The notes below the pieces were generated by a model. It had not been told where the DNA came from and ran no database searches. It was given only the letters and a program-made list of their open reading frames with translations. From Thermoplasmataceae archaeon (GTDB lineage Archaea; Thermoplasmatota; Thermoplasmata; Thermoplasmatales; Thermoplasmataceae), in NCBI GenBank assembly GCA_038729425.1, contig JAVYSB010000002.1:209097-273096 (forward strand): 64,000 bases of DNA, written 5' to 3'. Position 1 is the stretch's first letter; every line of letters begins with the position of its first letter. The translations under genes and the position numbers were made by a program. Below are positions 16,894 through 30,974 of the stretch, piece by piece.

Positions 16894-18057
16894 ATGGCAG
16901 AAGATCAGGATGATCTTAGATCAATAGAACAAATAACTGACGAGGAAGATAAATTAAAAAAACTCCGGGAATTAGATTCTGACAATGAAAAACTTGTCTC
17001 GCAATTTGGTGCTAGCTCAATTTCCGAAATAAAGGAACTTCCAGACTTCTACACATTTAGAAACGGGCTGATATATTCCCACCGGAATTTCGACATATTC
17101 CTAAGGAGATTGAAATCCGGGGAGAAAAGCGCTGTTGTTTCTGGCTTCAATGCCAGCATGACCCCTCATATAGGTCACATATCTGTCTTTGACACCAATC
17201 TCTATTTCCAGAGGGAACATAATGTGCAGGTTTTCATGCCAATTTCGGACGACGAAAGCTATGTTTCCGGAAAGATCAACGACCAGGAGGAGGGCCTGAA
17301 AAATTCTATTCTCATTGCCAGGGCCATGATTGCTTTTGGGTATGATCTGAAGAAGACGCACATTATAATAGACCAGATTTTTACCCAAATTTACAATCTT
17401 GCTATCAAGCTGTCCCGGGGGATAAATATGTCTGAGATCAAGGCAGTATACGGTTACTCTAATGACAAGAATACTGGCTTGCATTTTTACCCCGCTATCC
17501 AGTCAGCCCACATCATCTTCCCGAATACCTTGGGATACCGGAATGTTATCGTTCCCATTGGACCGGACGAAGATGCCCACCTCAGGGTATGTCGTGATGT
17601 AGCTGAAAAGTTCGGGTTTGAAAAGCCTGCGGTATTACATTCCAGATTCCTGATGGGAACAGACGGGACCAAGATGTCGAAATCAAAGAACAATGCCATA
17701 TTTCTTATGGATAGCCTAAAGAGCATCCGGAAGAAGGTCATGAACTCATACAGCGGCGGCCGGGTGTCCATTGAGGAACACAGGAAGCTCGGCGGTATCC
17801 CGGAAATAGATGTTTCATTCCAGTACCTGAAGAGTTACTTTCTATCTCCGAAGGACTCTGAGAATCTCTATGCCCGGTATAAGAGCGGAGAGATCCTCAC
17901 CGGCGAACTCAAAACGATGCTATTTGAGAGAATTAGTAAAAGAATTGAGGATTTTCAATCAAAGTATGAAAAGATTGGGAGAAAGGAAATCATGCAGGTA
18001 TTGATGGTTAACACTCAGGTTGACTTGGACTATATTTTCGACCGGCTCGGTTTGTGA
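16894..18057 (+). CDS. trpS: tryptophanyl-tRNA synthetase
   Basis: A class I synthetase that charges tRNA-Trp. The HIGH-type motif is GFNASMTPHIGH, the KMSKS motif is present exactly (GTKMSKSKNN), and the tail GGRVSIEEHRKLGG is typical of TrpRS rather than TyrRS. The ATG at 16894 (387 residues) is chosen because of the promoter spacing; a TTG three codons upstream is possible. The N-terminus carries an acidic helical extension of about 60 residues before the catalytic core. Confidence 0.92.
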   Translation: MAEDQDDLRSIEQITDEEDKLKKLRELDSDNEKLVSQFGASSISEIKELPDFYTFRNGLIYSHRNFDIFLRRLKSGEKSAVVSGFNASMTPHIGHISVFDTNLYFQREHNVQVFMPISDDESYVSGKINDQEEGLKNSILIARAMIAFGYDLKKTHIIIDQIFTQIYNLAIKLSRGINMSEIKAVYGYSNDKNTGLHFYPAIQSAHIIFPNTLGYRNVIVPIGPDEDAHLRVCRDVAEKFGFEKPAVLHSRFLMGTDGTKMSKSKNNAIFLMDSLKSIRKKVMNSYSGGRVSIEEHRKLGGIPEIDVSFQYLKSYFLSPKDSENLYARYKSGEILTGELKTMLFERISKRIEDFQSKYEKIGRKEIMQVLMVNTQVDLDYIFDRLGL

Positions 18058-18228
18058 ATGCAACAGAACACGTTGAGAACCTATCCTCCAGCTACTTTCT
18101 CGCATTAATAAAATCTTCAAGACTTCATCCTGTAATGAAGGCTGGCAGAATTAGAGGACATTGTGCTTTCCGCAAAAACGAGAATGTTTATATCCTGAGA
18201 ATCGATAAAGTTTGCTATTAAACAGGCG

Positions 18229-18302
18229 GGGCCCGTAGCTCAGCTAGGTAGAGCATCTGGCTTTTAACCAGGTGGTCGGGGGTTCGAACCCCCCCGGGCC
18301 CG
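18229..18302 (+). tRNA. trnK: tRNA-Lys (anticodon UUU)
   Basis: A complete cloverleaf: acceptor arms GGGCCCG and CGGGCCC with discriminator G, the D-arm GCTCAGCTAGGTAGAGC, anticodon stem TCTGG/CCAGG around the loop CTTTTAA (anticodon TTT), and T-arm GGGGG-TTCGAAC-CCCCC. No intron. It ends only 18 nt before the rpoH ATG, with no room for a separate promoter, so tRNA and polymerase operon are probably co-transcribed. A TATA-like TTTATAT lies upstream at about 18188. Confidence 0.95.
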
Positions 18303-18320
18303 CGGCAGGTGACGGTTAAG

Positions 18321-18584
18321 ATGGGGAAGTTCAACGTATTGCAGCATGATTTGGTGCCTGAGCATCATCTCGTTGATGCTAAAGAGGAACAGAAGATTCT
18401 GAAAGAGTTAAATGTCGCAAAGGATTTACTCCCTAAGATCAGCAGGAATGATCCGGCTGTAAAGGCTCTTGAGGAGATACACGGGCCTCTGGAGAACGGG
18501 AGAATGATTAAGATTATCAGAAGGAGCCCGACGGTGGGGCTATCTACATATTATAGAGTTGTGACTGGTGAGGTTTTTAAATGA
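18321..18584 (+). CDS. rpoH: DNA-directed RNA polymerase subunit H (Rpo5)
   Basis: The small archaeal subunit homologous to the C-terminal domain of eukaryotic RPB5. It contains [12 protein letters not shown] and the C-terminal [12 protein letters not shown]. The ATG at 18321 gives 87 residues; a GTG at 18309 is in frame but unnecessary. It overlaps rpoB by 4 nt (ATGA), the standard archaeal H-B-A'-A'' order. Confidence 0.95.
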   Translation: MGKFNVLQHDLVPEHHLVDAKEEQKILKELNVAKDLLPKISRNDPAVKALEEIHGPLENGRMIKIIRRSPTVGLSTYYRVVTGEVFK

Positions 18585-21500
18585 GAGAACTTGTTGATGT
18601 ATTTTTCAAGAAAGAAAGTGTTGTGAACCATCAAATTGAATCAATGAATTATTTTGTTGCGTCGAAGGACAACCCAGACAACATAATGCAGCAGATCGTG
18701 GACGATACAAAGATCTCTGATGACAGTGAACCAGGCATAATGACGCTTGATCCTGCGAAGACACAGAACCGTAAAATTGAGATCAGATACGGAAGAGTCA
18801 GGGAAAAAAACAGGCCTATTGGGCCTTCTACCATATGGGTAGACAGGCCAGAGATAAAGGAAGCTTCAGGCGCTTCAAATCAAATTACGCCCAATGAGGC
18901 GAGACTGAGAGATTTGAATTACATGGCTCCAATAAACCTTGAACTGAGGGTTATTGAGGATGGAATAGAGAAAGAGCCCGAAACAATTAAGATCGGGGAT
19001 ATTCCAGTAATGGTCAGATCGAGAGTGTGTACGCTGGCTGAAGGTAACCTTGATCTTTATGTGGAAAAGAACAATGGTCCAGTTAATGCTACAAGGAAGG
19101 AAAAGCTGCAATACGTGGGAGAGGACCCGGAGGATGCAGGCGGATACTTCATTATCGGGGGATCAGAGAGAGTCATAGTTTCGCTCGAGGATCTTGCCCC
19201 AAACAAGATTCTCGTTGAATTCGAGGAGAAGTACGAATCCAGGGTAGAAGTGGCAAAAGTGTTCTCTCAGAGAGGAGGATTCAGGGCCCTCACTTCCATT
19301 GAAAAAGGGAACGACGGCATAATAAGTGTTTCAATTCCAAGCGTTGCAGGTACAATACCTATAGTTATCCTGATGAAGGCGCTCGGGCTCGAGAAGGATG
19401 TGGATGTTCACAATTCTATAGCAACTGTCCAGAAGATGGACCCCATCATTTACGCTAATATCGAAGAAGCAAAGAACCCTAAAATTTTCCCACCAAATGG
19501 CATATCCAATACCGAAGACGCCATTTCTTACATAGAAAAGAGATTCGCTGCTGGCCAGGCTAAGGAATTCAGGGAAAAGAAAGTTTCACAGATGCTGGAC
19601 AAGTCACTTCTTCCACATCTTGGTGACACTGAAGCTGACAGGCTAAAAAAGGCAATATATCTTGGCAGGATGGCCAGGTCACTCCTTGAGCTGAACCTTG
19701 GGATCAGGAAGGAGGATGATAAAGATCATCTTGCGAATAAGAGAATTAAACTCGCTGGAGATCTGCTTGATGAGCTCTTCAGAAACGCATTTCAGTCTGT
19801 GCTCAAGGATCTTAAGTACCAGCTTGAGCGAACTTATAACAGGAAAAAGGGGATCAGGCTCAGACCTGCTGTTAGACAGGATCTGCTCACACAGAAGATT
19901 CTTCACGCCATGGCAACGGGTAACTGGATCGGAGGCAGAACCGGTGTTTCGCAACTCCTGGATAGGGTTTCAAACGTGAGTACCCTGAGCCATCTCAGGA
20001 GGATAATATCACCGCTGACCAGATCTCAACCACACTTCGAAGCCAGGGATTTGCATCCTACACAGTGGGGTAGAATCTGCCCTAATGAGACTCCGGAAGG
20101 TCAGAATTGCGGTCTCGTGAAAAATGCTGCGCTCATAATTAATGTAACTGAGGGCATTGATCCGGAAATTGTTCTGGAATTCCTGAAAGGAATGGACGTC
20201 AAGGAGATCCTCGAAGAGAACCCTAATACTGGAAGAGTGTACCTCAATGGAGACTTCATAGGTTATCATGACGATCCGGCAAAACTTACAAATCAGATCA
20301 GAAGTGAGAGGAGGAAAGGAAAACTCCCAGACGATGTCAATGTGAGATTTGATTTTGAGACAAGAGAAGTGATCATTAACTGCGACAGGGGAAGGATAAG
20401 AAGACCGCTCCTGACATTGAACAACGGGACTACTGTCCTCACAAGAGAGATGCTGAAAAAGTTAGAAGGCGGAGAATATCAACTCAGAGATCTCGTAAAA
20501 AAAGGTGCCATGGAGTGGATAGACGCCGAGGAGGAAGAAAACCTCTACATTGCCGTTTATGGCTACGATTTCCCCGAAAAGTGTCCAAACTGCGGATCAT
20601 ACCTTTACAGGAGCAAACTTGATTGGATCAATCATGGTGAGTCTGGCAGCGATAAGGTAATTCTCCAGTGTCAGGAATGCAAGGCGACTTTCGACGGAAA
20701 GAACCTTCTGACAGAGGAATACACGCATATGGAGATCGATCCGTCGCTTATTCTAGGCGTTGTAGCTTCCATAACCCCATACCCTGAACATAACTCATCT
20801 CCTAGAATCACAATGGCAGCAGCCATGACAAAACAGTCAATAGGACTTTCAAGCACAAATTTCAGGATAAGGACAGATACGAGGGGGCATGTACTTCACT
20901 ACCCACAGATTCCCCTTGTAAAGACCAAAATAATGGATTTCATAAAGTATGACAAGAAACCTGCCGGACAAAATTTTGTGGTGGCTATACTTTCCTATCA
21001 GGGATACAATATCCAGGATGCTCTTATAATGAACAAGGCTGCTGTTGAGCGCGGTCTAGGGAGGAGCACATTTTTCAGAACATATACTGCTGAGGAAAGA
21101 AGATACCCTGGCGGGCAGGAGGACAAGTTTGAGATACCCACTCACGACGTACTAGGGGCAAGAGCGGAGGAGAGCTACAAAAACTTGGACGAAAACGGTG
21201 TAATTTTTCCGGAATCTTACGTCGAAGGTGCCGATGTTCTAGTGGGAAAGACTTCGCCGCCGAGATTTCTGGAAGAGGGCGGAGACAAACTTGGCCCACA
21301 GAGGAGGAGAGAATCATCAATTACCATGAGGCCCAACGAGAACGGTTTCGTGGACAATGTTATACTCACCGTCTCCGAGAGCAACAGCAGGGTTGTTAAG
21401 ATCAAGGTCAGGAGTGAGAGAATACCTGAATTGGGCGACAAGTTTGCGTCCAGACACGGCCAGAAGGGAGTCATAGGTTCAGTGGTCCCGCAGGAGGACA

Positions 21501-22173
21501 TGCCCTTCACAGAGGACGGAATAATCCCAGATCTCGTAATCAATCCACATGCCATACCATCAAGGATGACCGTGGGTCATATACTAGAGATGATAGGTGG
21601 CCAAGTAGCTTCCATGAAGGGGGAGATTATTGACGGTACCATATTCAGTGGAGAACCCGAGACAAGCCTGAGAGAAGGGCTTAGAAAGTTTGGATTCAGG
21701 AAGTCATCCGAGGAAAGTATGTACGACGGCATAACGGGCAGGAAATATGAGGCTGATATCTTTACGGGTATTATTTATTACCAGAAGCTCCACCATATGG
21801 TGGCTGGCAAGTTCCATGCAAGGTCCAGAGGACCGGTGCAGATACTCACGAGGCAGCCTACAGAGGGAAGGTCGAGGCAGGGTGGCCTGAGATTCGGTGA
21901 AATGGAGCGCGACACCCTCATTGCCCATGGTGCTGCAATGGTTATAAAGGACAGGCTGCTGGACCAGAGCGATGGTACCATACTTTATGTGTGTGGAAAC
22001 CCCAAATGCGGCCATATCGCGATCCTCGACAGGAGGAGAGGAACACTTCGCTGTCCAGTGTGTGGCAACACTGGAAATATTCATCCGGTAGAGACAAGTT
22101 ACGCCTTCAAGCTTATGAGGGATGAACTGAACTCTCTTGGAGTTATTATGAGACTTAATTTAGGTGATATGAA

Positions 22174-22177
<4 letters not shown>
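18581..22177 (+). CDS. rpoB: DNA-directed RNA polymerase subunit B (Rpo2, unsplit)
   Basis: The second-largest polymerase subunit in one 1198-residue chain; many methanogens and halophiles have it split in two. Landmarks include the fork/lobe region with [35 protein letters not shown] near the active centre, and zinc sites CPNC...CQEC and CGNPKCGH...CPVC toward the C-terminus. No intein is present. It overlaps rpoH and rpoA' by 4 nt each. Confidence 0.97.
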
Positions 22178-26360
<4,183 letters not shown>

Positions 26361-26394
26361 ACTACTTTTCGCACTATTTTTGGACGTGCATATA

Positions 26395-26823
26395 ATGAAG
26401 GAAATAACAATAGACAACAAGATAATGGGCTATATTGCTATTTTTGAAAGGCTGACCCATGTTGAACTTAAGGAATGTTTGGAGAATGACGAGATGGTAC
26501 TGTTTATAGTTGGCGAAAAGAGGCTGGCAGACATATTCAACCGGAACAAGAATGTTGTATCTGAACTTAAGGAGAAGGTCAACAAACACATACTTATGGC
26601 CGAAACTTCCAGAGACCTTCTAATGTTTGTGAAGAACCTATTTTACAGGTACGGAGTAAAGGAAATTAACATAACATGGAAGGAGAACGTAACGGACATA
26701 CTTGTTTCTGTGGAGAGTTCAGAGATAGGGAAGGCAATCGGCAAGGAAGGCAAAAATATAAAGCTGCTGAGAGACGCGGTGGGAAGGTTCTTTCCAATTC
26801 ATTCCATAAATATCAAACAATAA
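26395..26823 (+). CDS. nusA: archaeal NusA-like KH-domain transcription factor
   Basis: A 142-residue protein with two KH domains and no S1 domain, as in archaeal NusA. The second KH loop is GKAIGKEGKNIKLL. It lies 34 nt after rpoA'', so it probably belongs to the polymerase operon. In most archaea L30e sits between A'' and nusA, and S12 and S7 follow; both are absent here. Confidence 0.9.
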   Translation: MKEITIDNKIMGYIAIFERLTHVELKECLENDEMVLFIVGEKRLADIFNRNKNVVSELKEKVNKHILMAETSRDLLMFVKNLFYRYGVKEINITWKENVTDILVSVESSEIGKAIGKEGKNIKLLRDAVGRFFPIHSINIKQ

Positions 26824-26842
26824 TGTAGCCAAATCAGCGAGC

Positions 26843-27055
26843 TTATAATTCTACTTCCACGACCTTTCTTCTCCTTTTTGCCCCGATTACAATCCGGACT
26901 GATGTCGGTGACACCCTATAAAATCCAGCAATCTGCCTGATAACGTCTATGTTGGCCTTGTTTCTTTCCATGGGTTCCTGAGTATAAATCTCCAGGCCTG
27001 ACGCGCTTTGAGAAACCCTGGCCGGACCGCGATGCACTTTTACATTCACTTTCAC
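26843..27055 (-). CDS. DUF167 (YggU-like) family protein
   Basis: A 70-residue protein of the DUF167 family of unknown function. Recognisable elements are the N-terminal strand VKVHRGPARVSQS, the central NKANIDVIRQIAGFYRVSPTSVRIV and the final GAKRRRKVVEVEL. It is convergent with nusA (19 nt apart) and divergent from the DtxR-type regulator. Confidence 0.8.
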   Translation of the reverse strand: MKVNVKVHRGPARVSQSASGLEIYTQEPMERNKANIDVIRQIAGFYRVSPTSVRIVIGAKRRRKVVEVEL

Positions 27056-27060
27056 ATAAT

Positions 27061-27099
27061 CCAGATGAGAATGGCGTCCGTAAAGTTATCGCCATCTGG
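27061..27099. repeat. inverted repeat in divergent promoter region
   Basis: The arms CCAGATG (27061-27067) and CATCTGG (27093-27099) are perfect complements, and an inner ATGGCG/CGCCAT pair (27071-27076 and 27090-27095) offers an alternative register. It lies between the divergent DUF167 and DtxR-type genes, so it may be an operator or leader structure. Function is inferred only from position. Confidence 0.4.
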
Positions 27100-27142
27100 T
27101 CTCAGGCATAAATAATTAAACCTAAACTACAATTATCATTCC

Positions 27143-27787
27143 ATGGACCACAGGTCAGTCACTGCGGAAGATTACCTCAAAATTATAGATGAATTGACCT
27201 TATACAAGGGGTTTGCGACACTGAATGACATTTCAAAATTTCTTTCTGTAACCAGACAAAGCGTATATGATGAGATGAACATCCTGATCGAACAAAAGCT
27301 AGTTGAAAGAACCAATAAGGGCGAATACGTGCTTACACCAAGCGGGAAAAAGGAGGCAAATATTTTCCTCAGGAAACACAGGATTGCAGAAATACTGCTC
27401 AGCAGGTCTATTAATATGCCCTGGAACTTGCTCGACAGTGAAGCAATGGGCATTGAGCACGGAATTACAGAAAATATTGCAAAGCTGGTCTGCGACACTT
27501 ACGGATGCAAAACGTGCCCTCATGGAAACCCTGTACCGGACGAAGATGGTAATGTTACTGATCCGGATGACCTTTTCTTCAGGGACCTTAGACCGCTTTC
27601 CAGGTTCAAGATCTCAAGAGTCATTTTTGAAAGCAGTGAAGTCCTCAACTTCCTTCATAAACATGACCTTCTCCCTGGTAGCACAATAGAGGTCGGGGAA
27701 GACGGAGAGGTACTGGTATCAGGAAGTGGTGGGAGGGCGTCTGTGCCGGAGTCGATATCTACTGCAGTAAAATACATAGAATTCTGA
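27143..27787 (+). CDS. DtxR/MntR-family metal-dependent transcriptional regulator
   Basis: A 214-residue repressor-type protein. The N-terminal winged helix-turn-helix spans about residues 5-65 (ISKFLSVTRQSVYDEMNILIEQKLVE); the dimerisation and metal-binding domain follows with FLRKHRIAEILL, GIEHGI and CPHGNPVP; the C-terminus is an SH3-like FeoA domain (LLPGSTIEVGEDGEVLVSG). It is expected to bind DNA when loaded with Fe or Mn. A TATA-like ATAAATAATTAA lies about 26-30 nt before the ATG. Its neighbour is an NRAMP-type transporter whose promoter carries a DtxR-like box, which suggests direct control. Confidence 0.93.
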   Translation: MDHRSVTAEDYLKIIDELTLYKGFATLNDISKFLSVTRQSVYDEMNILIEQKLVERTNKGEYVLTPSGKKEANIFLRKHRIAEILLSRSINMPWNLLDSEAMGIEHGITENIAKLVCDTYGCKTCPHGNPVPDEDGNVTDPDDLFFRDLRPLSRFKISRVIFESSEVLNFLHKHDLLPGSTIEVGEDGEVLVSGSGGRASVPESISTAVKYIEF

Positions 27788-27860
27788 CTGTTTGACTTTT
27801 TAAAGAACGCCTGATGAGCATAAGAGATAAGGTCACATCTTTAAGTATGACTTTGAGTTG

Positions 27861-27879
27861 TCAGGTTAGCCTTACGTGA
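27861..27879. promoter_or_regulatory. putative DtxR-type operator upstream of the NRAMP gene
   Basis: The 19-bp sequence TCAGGTTAGCCTTACGTGA is an imperfect palindrome (14 of the 18 non-central positions are symmetric) and matches the recalled bacterial DtxR/IdeR consensus TTAGGTTAGCCTAACCTAA at 15 of 19 positions. It lies about 40 nt upstream of the TATA-like TCTATATA (27918-27925) of the transporter gene and just after the regulator gene. Binding by the adjacent regulator is inference. Confidence 0.6.
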
Positions 27880-27940
27880 AACAAAATGTACATTTCTCTG
27901 AGCCTGCAAATCGGGTTTCTATATAGCCACAACAGTTTTG

Positions 27941-29191
27941 ATGGGCGTGAGTGAAACGATCTCATTTTCAAGGTTGAAGGAATACCTGAAATTTTTTGGG
28001 CCTGCATGGCTGGTCATGATTGCAGATATGGATGCAAGCAGTACAATAGGTGCAGCAGAGACAGGTGCGCTGTTCAAATATGGGCTTATCTGGTTCATGT
28101 TTCTGCTTATAATCCCACTTTATCTTGTTCAGGAGACATCCGGTCGTATAGGAACGGTGACGCGGAAGGGGCTAGGTGAAATCATAAGAGAGAATTACAC
28201 CAGGAACACGACCCTGCTGATGACGATTCCAATGGCAATAACAGACATGGTCACGTACGCCGTTGAATATATCGGAATTGCAATTGGTCTCGACCTTCTC
28301 GGCATTCCGGGTATCGTTGCGCTCCCATTTGTCTATGTCGTGAACATTTTGATTGTTACCAGGAAGAAAGGGATGATGATAGAAAAGATACTTCTTGCAA
28401 TAACGTTAGTCCTCATAGCCTCATTCGTGGCGGTTCTCTTCATAAGGGGGATTATGCCATACAGCCCGGTATATTTCTCCCCCAGGCCAAGTTTCCTGTT
28501 TATTCTGGCTGTCAATGTAGGAGCTGTAATAATGCCATTCATGCTCTTTTTTCAGACATCAGCTACAGCAGAGAAGGTGTCAAAGGTCAGGCTTGCAGGA
28601 AATTCCGGAGCCCCCGCAGATAGCACTCTTGAACATAGTGAACTAAAGTTCACGCGATCGGCGTTGCGTTCGATGCGCACAGAGACGCTTGTCGGTGCGG
28701 TGATCAGCGAGCTTCTCATGGTAATTGTGGAAATGACAATGAGCGGTGTTTCTGCCGATACCAATTTCGCATCTGCGAGGCAATTATCCACTGCACTGTC
28801 AGTGGTCGCTAACAGTTATTCTCCCTACCTCTTTGGGATCGGATTGATAGGATCTGCATTTCTCGCACTGGTGGTCATTTCTCTTGGGAGTGCATGGGGT
28901 CTTGGAGAAGCGCTTGGGTTCGGACGGAATGGAAAGAATCTGATCTATATATTTGAGAGCCTTCCTTCGCTTGCTGCTGCAATGATAATCCCCCAGTCCA
29001 TGTTAATAAGCTCAACTCTGTACATCCTGGTGTTTTTTGTCTTCGTTCTTGCCGGTCCGGCAACCATAACGGGTCTTATTGCACGGAATAAGAGGATAAT
29101 GGGGGAATACAGGAGCAGCAGGCCGAGAGAAATTGCTTTCTGGACCAGTATAGGCGTTGTTATCTTCTTCGGAATTCTGGCGATCGCATAA
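27941..29191 (+). CDS. NRAMP-related divalent metal transporter
   Basis: A 416-residue membrane protein with about eleven helices and the NRAMP layout. The first-helix motif, usually DPGN, reads DASS (residues 31-34, after GPAWLVMIADM), and the sixth-helix MPHN reads MPFM. So the metal-binding Asp and Met are kept while the Asn and His are replaced. Members move Mn2+, Fe2+ or related ions with protons; altered motifs occur in NRAMP-related Mg2+ carriers, so substrate is open. ATG 27941 is chosen (a TTG precedes it). Control by the adjacent DtxR-type regulator is likely. Confidence 0.85.
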   Translation: MGVSETISFSRLKEYLKFFGPAWLVMIADMDASSTIGAAETGALFKYGLIWFMFLLIIPLYLVQETSGRIGTVTRKGLGEIIRENYTRNTTLLMTIPMAITDMVTYAVEYIGIAIGLDLLGIPGIVALPFVYVVNILIVTRKKGMMIEKILLAITLVLIASFVAVLFIRGIMPYSPVYFSPRPSFLFILAVNVGAVIMPFMLFFQTSATAEKVSKVRLAGNSGAPADSTLEHSELKFTRSALRSMRTETLVGAVISELLMVIVEMTMSGVSADTNFASARQLSTALSVVANSYSPYLFGIGLIGSAFLALVVISLGSAWGLGEALGFGRNGKNLIYIFESLPSLAAAMIIPQSMLISSTLYILVFFVFVLAGPATITGLIARNKRIMGEYRSSRPREIAFWTSIGVVIFFGILAIA

Positions 29192-29273
29192 CTGATCTGA
29201 CTGGAAGAAGACCATTAAGTGCAAATTTGTTGGCACAGGTTTATATTCGTTCATTAAATGCAAGGTAACCAAT

Positions 29274-29603
29274 ATGCAACCAGACAGCCAATTTGATGAA
29301 AGTGATCAGCAGGTCAGGGTGATCCTGCCAAACAAGAGAAAGGGAGAAATGTTCGGGATAGTGGAAAAACTGTCCGGTGCATCAAGGCTGACTGTCATGT
29401 GCGAGGATGGCTTTACTAGGAACTCCAGAATCCCTGGAAAAATGAAGAAAAGGATGTGGATCCGCGAGCATGACCTCGTAATTGTCAAACCATGGGAATT
29501 CCAGAACGAGAGAGCTGACGTTGTGTACAGATATACACAGACACAGGCTAGTTACCTCAGTAGAAACAATTTGCTTCCTGATGTCATAAATATCTTTAAG
29601 TGA
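29274..29603 (+). CDS. eif1a: translation initiation factor aIF1A
   Basis: An OB-fold initiation factor of 109 residues that binds the ribosomal A site during start-site selection. Family segments are VRVILPNKRKGEMFGIVEKL, VMCEDG and RIPGKMKKRMWIREHDLVIVKPW. A TATA box (TTTATATT, 29240-29247) sits about 30 nt before the ATG. It starts a three-gene operon with RIO1 and a KH protein, a conserved archaeal arrangement. Confidence 0.95.
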   Translation: MQPDSQFDESDQQVRVILPNKRKGEMFGIVEKLSGASRLTVMCEDGFTRNSRIPGKMKKRMWIREHDLVIVKPWEFQNERADVVYRYTQTQASYLSRNNLLPDVINIFK

Positions 29604-30364
29604 GTATGGTAGAAGAAAGATCAGCGCTGAAACAACTTATTGATTCCGGGGAGTTCCTCAACAGCTTCAACCTAGATAGAAAGACTTCAGGGCTCGTTTT
29701 CGATAAGAGAACGCTAAAATCAATTTATGAACTTAGCAGCAAAGAAGGCATAGACTATATCGATTTTCCCATATCTAGCGGCAAGGAGTCTGTGGTTTTC
29801 AAGGCTTACATTAGGAAGAAACCCGCAGTCCTGAAGGTTTACAAAATGTCCACTCTTAAGTTTTCCAACATCAGTATTTATATTGAGGGGGACCACAGGT
29901 TTTCCAAGGAGCGGCTAAGCCGTTCGAATATGGTTTTTATATGGGCTAAAAAAGAATATACGAATCTGGATGAACTGAGACGTGCAGGCATACCAGCTCC
30001 TAAACCAATCTCGTTTCACAAGAATCTGCTTCTGATGTCCTATATCGGCACAGGAAGGATTCCTGCCCCACCTCTACGAAATGCCTCTTTTGATGCTCGC
30101 GAAGTATACAACATCCTCAGAGAATACATGCGACTTCTTTATCAGAAAGCACACATTGTGCATGCAGATCTCAGCGAATACAATATACTGTACTATCGCA
30201 AAAAGCCATATTTTATTGACATGGGGCAGTCGGTGTCAACCTCACATCCATCAGCAGATTTTTTCCTCCAAAGAGACGTAAAGAATATAACTCATTATTT
30301 TATTAAGAAGGGTATAGATAGCACAGCCGATGAACTTGAATCTTATATAAGGGGCGAATTGTAA
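29600..30364 (+). CDS. rio1: RIO1-type serine protein kinase
   Basis: An atypical kinase/ATPase involved in small-subunit ribosome maturation. The ATP-binding lysine lies in KPAVLKVYK, the catalytic loop is VHADLSEYNIL and the metal-binding motif is FIDMGQSV; SISTGKE is represented here by SSGKESVVFKA. The length is 254 residues. The GTG start overlaps the aIF1A stop by 4 nt; an ATG two codons later is an alternative. Confidence 0.94.
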   Translation: MSMVEERSALKQLIDSGEFLNSFNLDRKTSGLVFDKRTLKSIYELSSKEGIDYIDFPISSGKESVVFKAYIRKKPAVLKVYKMSTLKFSNISIYIEGDHRFSKERLSRSNMVFIWAKKEYTNLDELRRAGIPAPKPISFHKNLLLMSYIGTGRIPAPPLRNASFDAREVYNILREYMRLLYQKAHIVHADLSEYNILYYRKKPYFIDMGQSVSTSHPSADFFLQRDVKNITHYFIKKGIDSTADELESYIRGEL

Positions 30365-30365
30365 A

Positions 30366-30914
30366 TTGGAAGCTGGAGTAGTGTTAGTTCCGAAAGAAAG
30401 ACTGCCGATGATCATAGGAAGAGAGGGGATGACCAAGAGGAAGCTTGAAAAGCTTGGTAACGTGGCACTTAACATAGATTCAGCAGGTGGTTTAGTATCT
30501 GTCGAACAGAAAAACGATGCCCTGAAAGCAAACCTTACCCTTAGCGTCGTTCACGCCATATCACGGGGGTTCAACCCAGAAGTTGCATTTTCCATCTTCG
30601 ACGATTATATGCAATTAATCGTGATCTCGCTAAGAGACTTTGCAAAACCAGGTTCCAGAAGGATTGAAGAGATCAGGGGGCGTATCATCGGAAGAGGTGG
30701 GAAGACTCGAAGGGTGATAGAGAGCCTAACTTCGACGCATATATCCGTGTACGGTGACACGGTTTCCATTATCGGTGATTACGTTTCAATTCAGTATTCA
30801 AGGGAGGCCATAAGCATGATCATTTCAGGAAAGAAGCATAGGTCAGTTTATCAGTATCTGGAAAAGAAAGCCAAGGAAATCAAATTCAAAAGGATCGAGG
30901 AGTCTTTTGGATAA
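30366..30914 (+). CDS. KH-domain RNA-binding protein (Pno1/Dim2-like)
   Basis: A 182-residue protein with two KH domains; GxxG loops are visible at IIGREGMTKR and IIGRGGKTRR. It is the archaeal homologue of Pno1/Dim2 (Krr1 group), which acts with Rio1 and Nob1 in processing the 3' end of small-subunit rRNA. The TTG start follows the RIO1 stop by 1 nt, so RIO1 and this protein are almost certainly co-expressed. Confidence 0.92.
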   Translation: MEAGVVLVPKERLPMIIGREGMTKRKLEKLGNVALNIDSAGGLVSVEQKNDALKANLTLSVVHAISRGFNPEVAFSIFDDYMQLIVISLRDFAKPGSRRIEEIRGRIIGRGGKTRRVIESLTSTHISVYGDTVSIIGDYVSIQYSREAISMIISGKKHRSVYQYLEKKAKEIKFKRIEESFG

Positions 30915-30974
30915 AAGGAACGGCACATAATTTTTTTTCGCATTGTAATTCTTTCATTCAGGAATCTAGCAGGC

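Noticed and set aside
27809..27900. TGATGA followed by CTGA, possible C/D box sRNA
   Set aside because: The distance of about 90 nt is too long for archaeal C/D RNAs and the internal boxes are missing.
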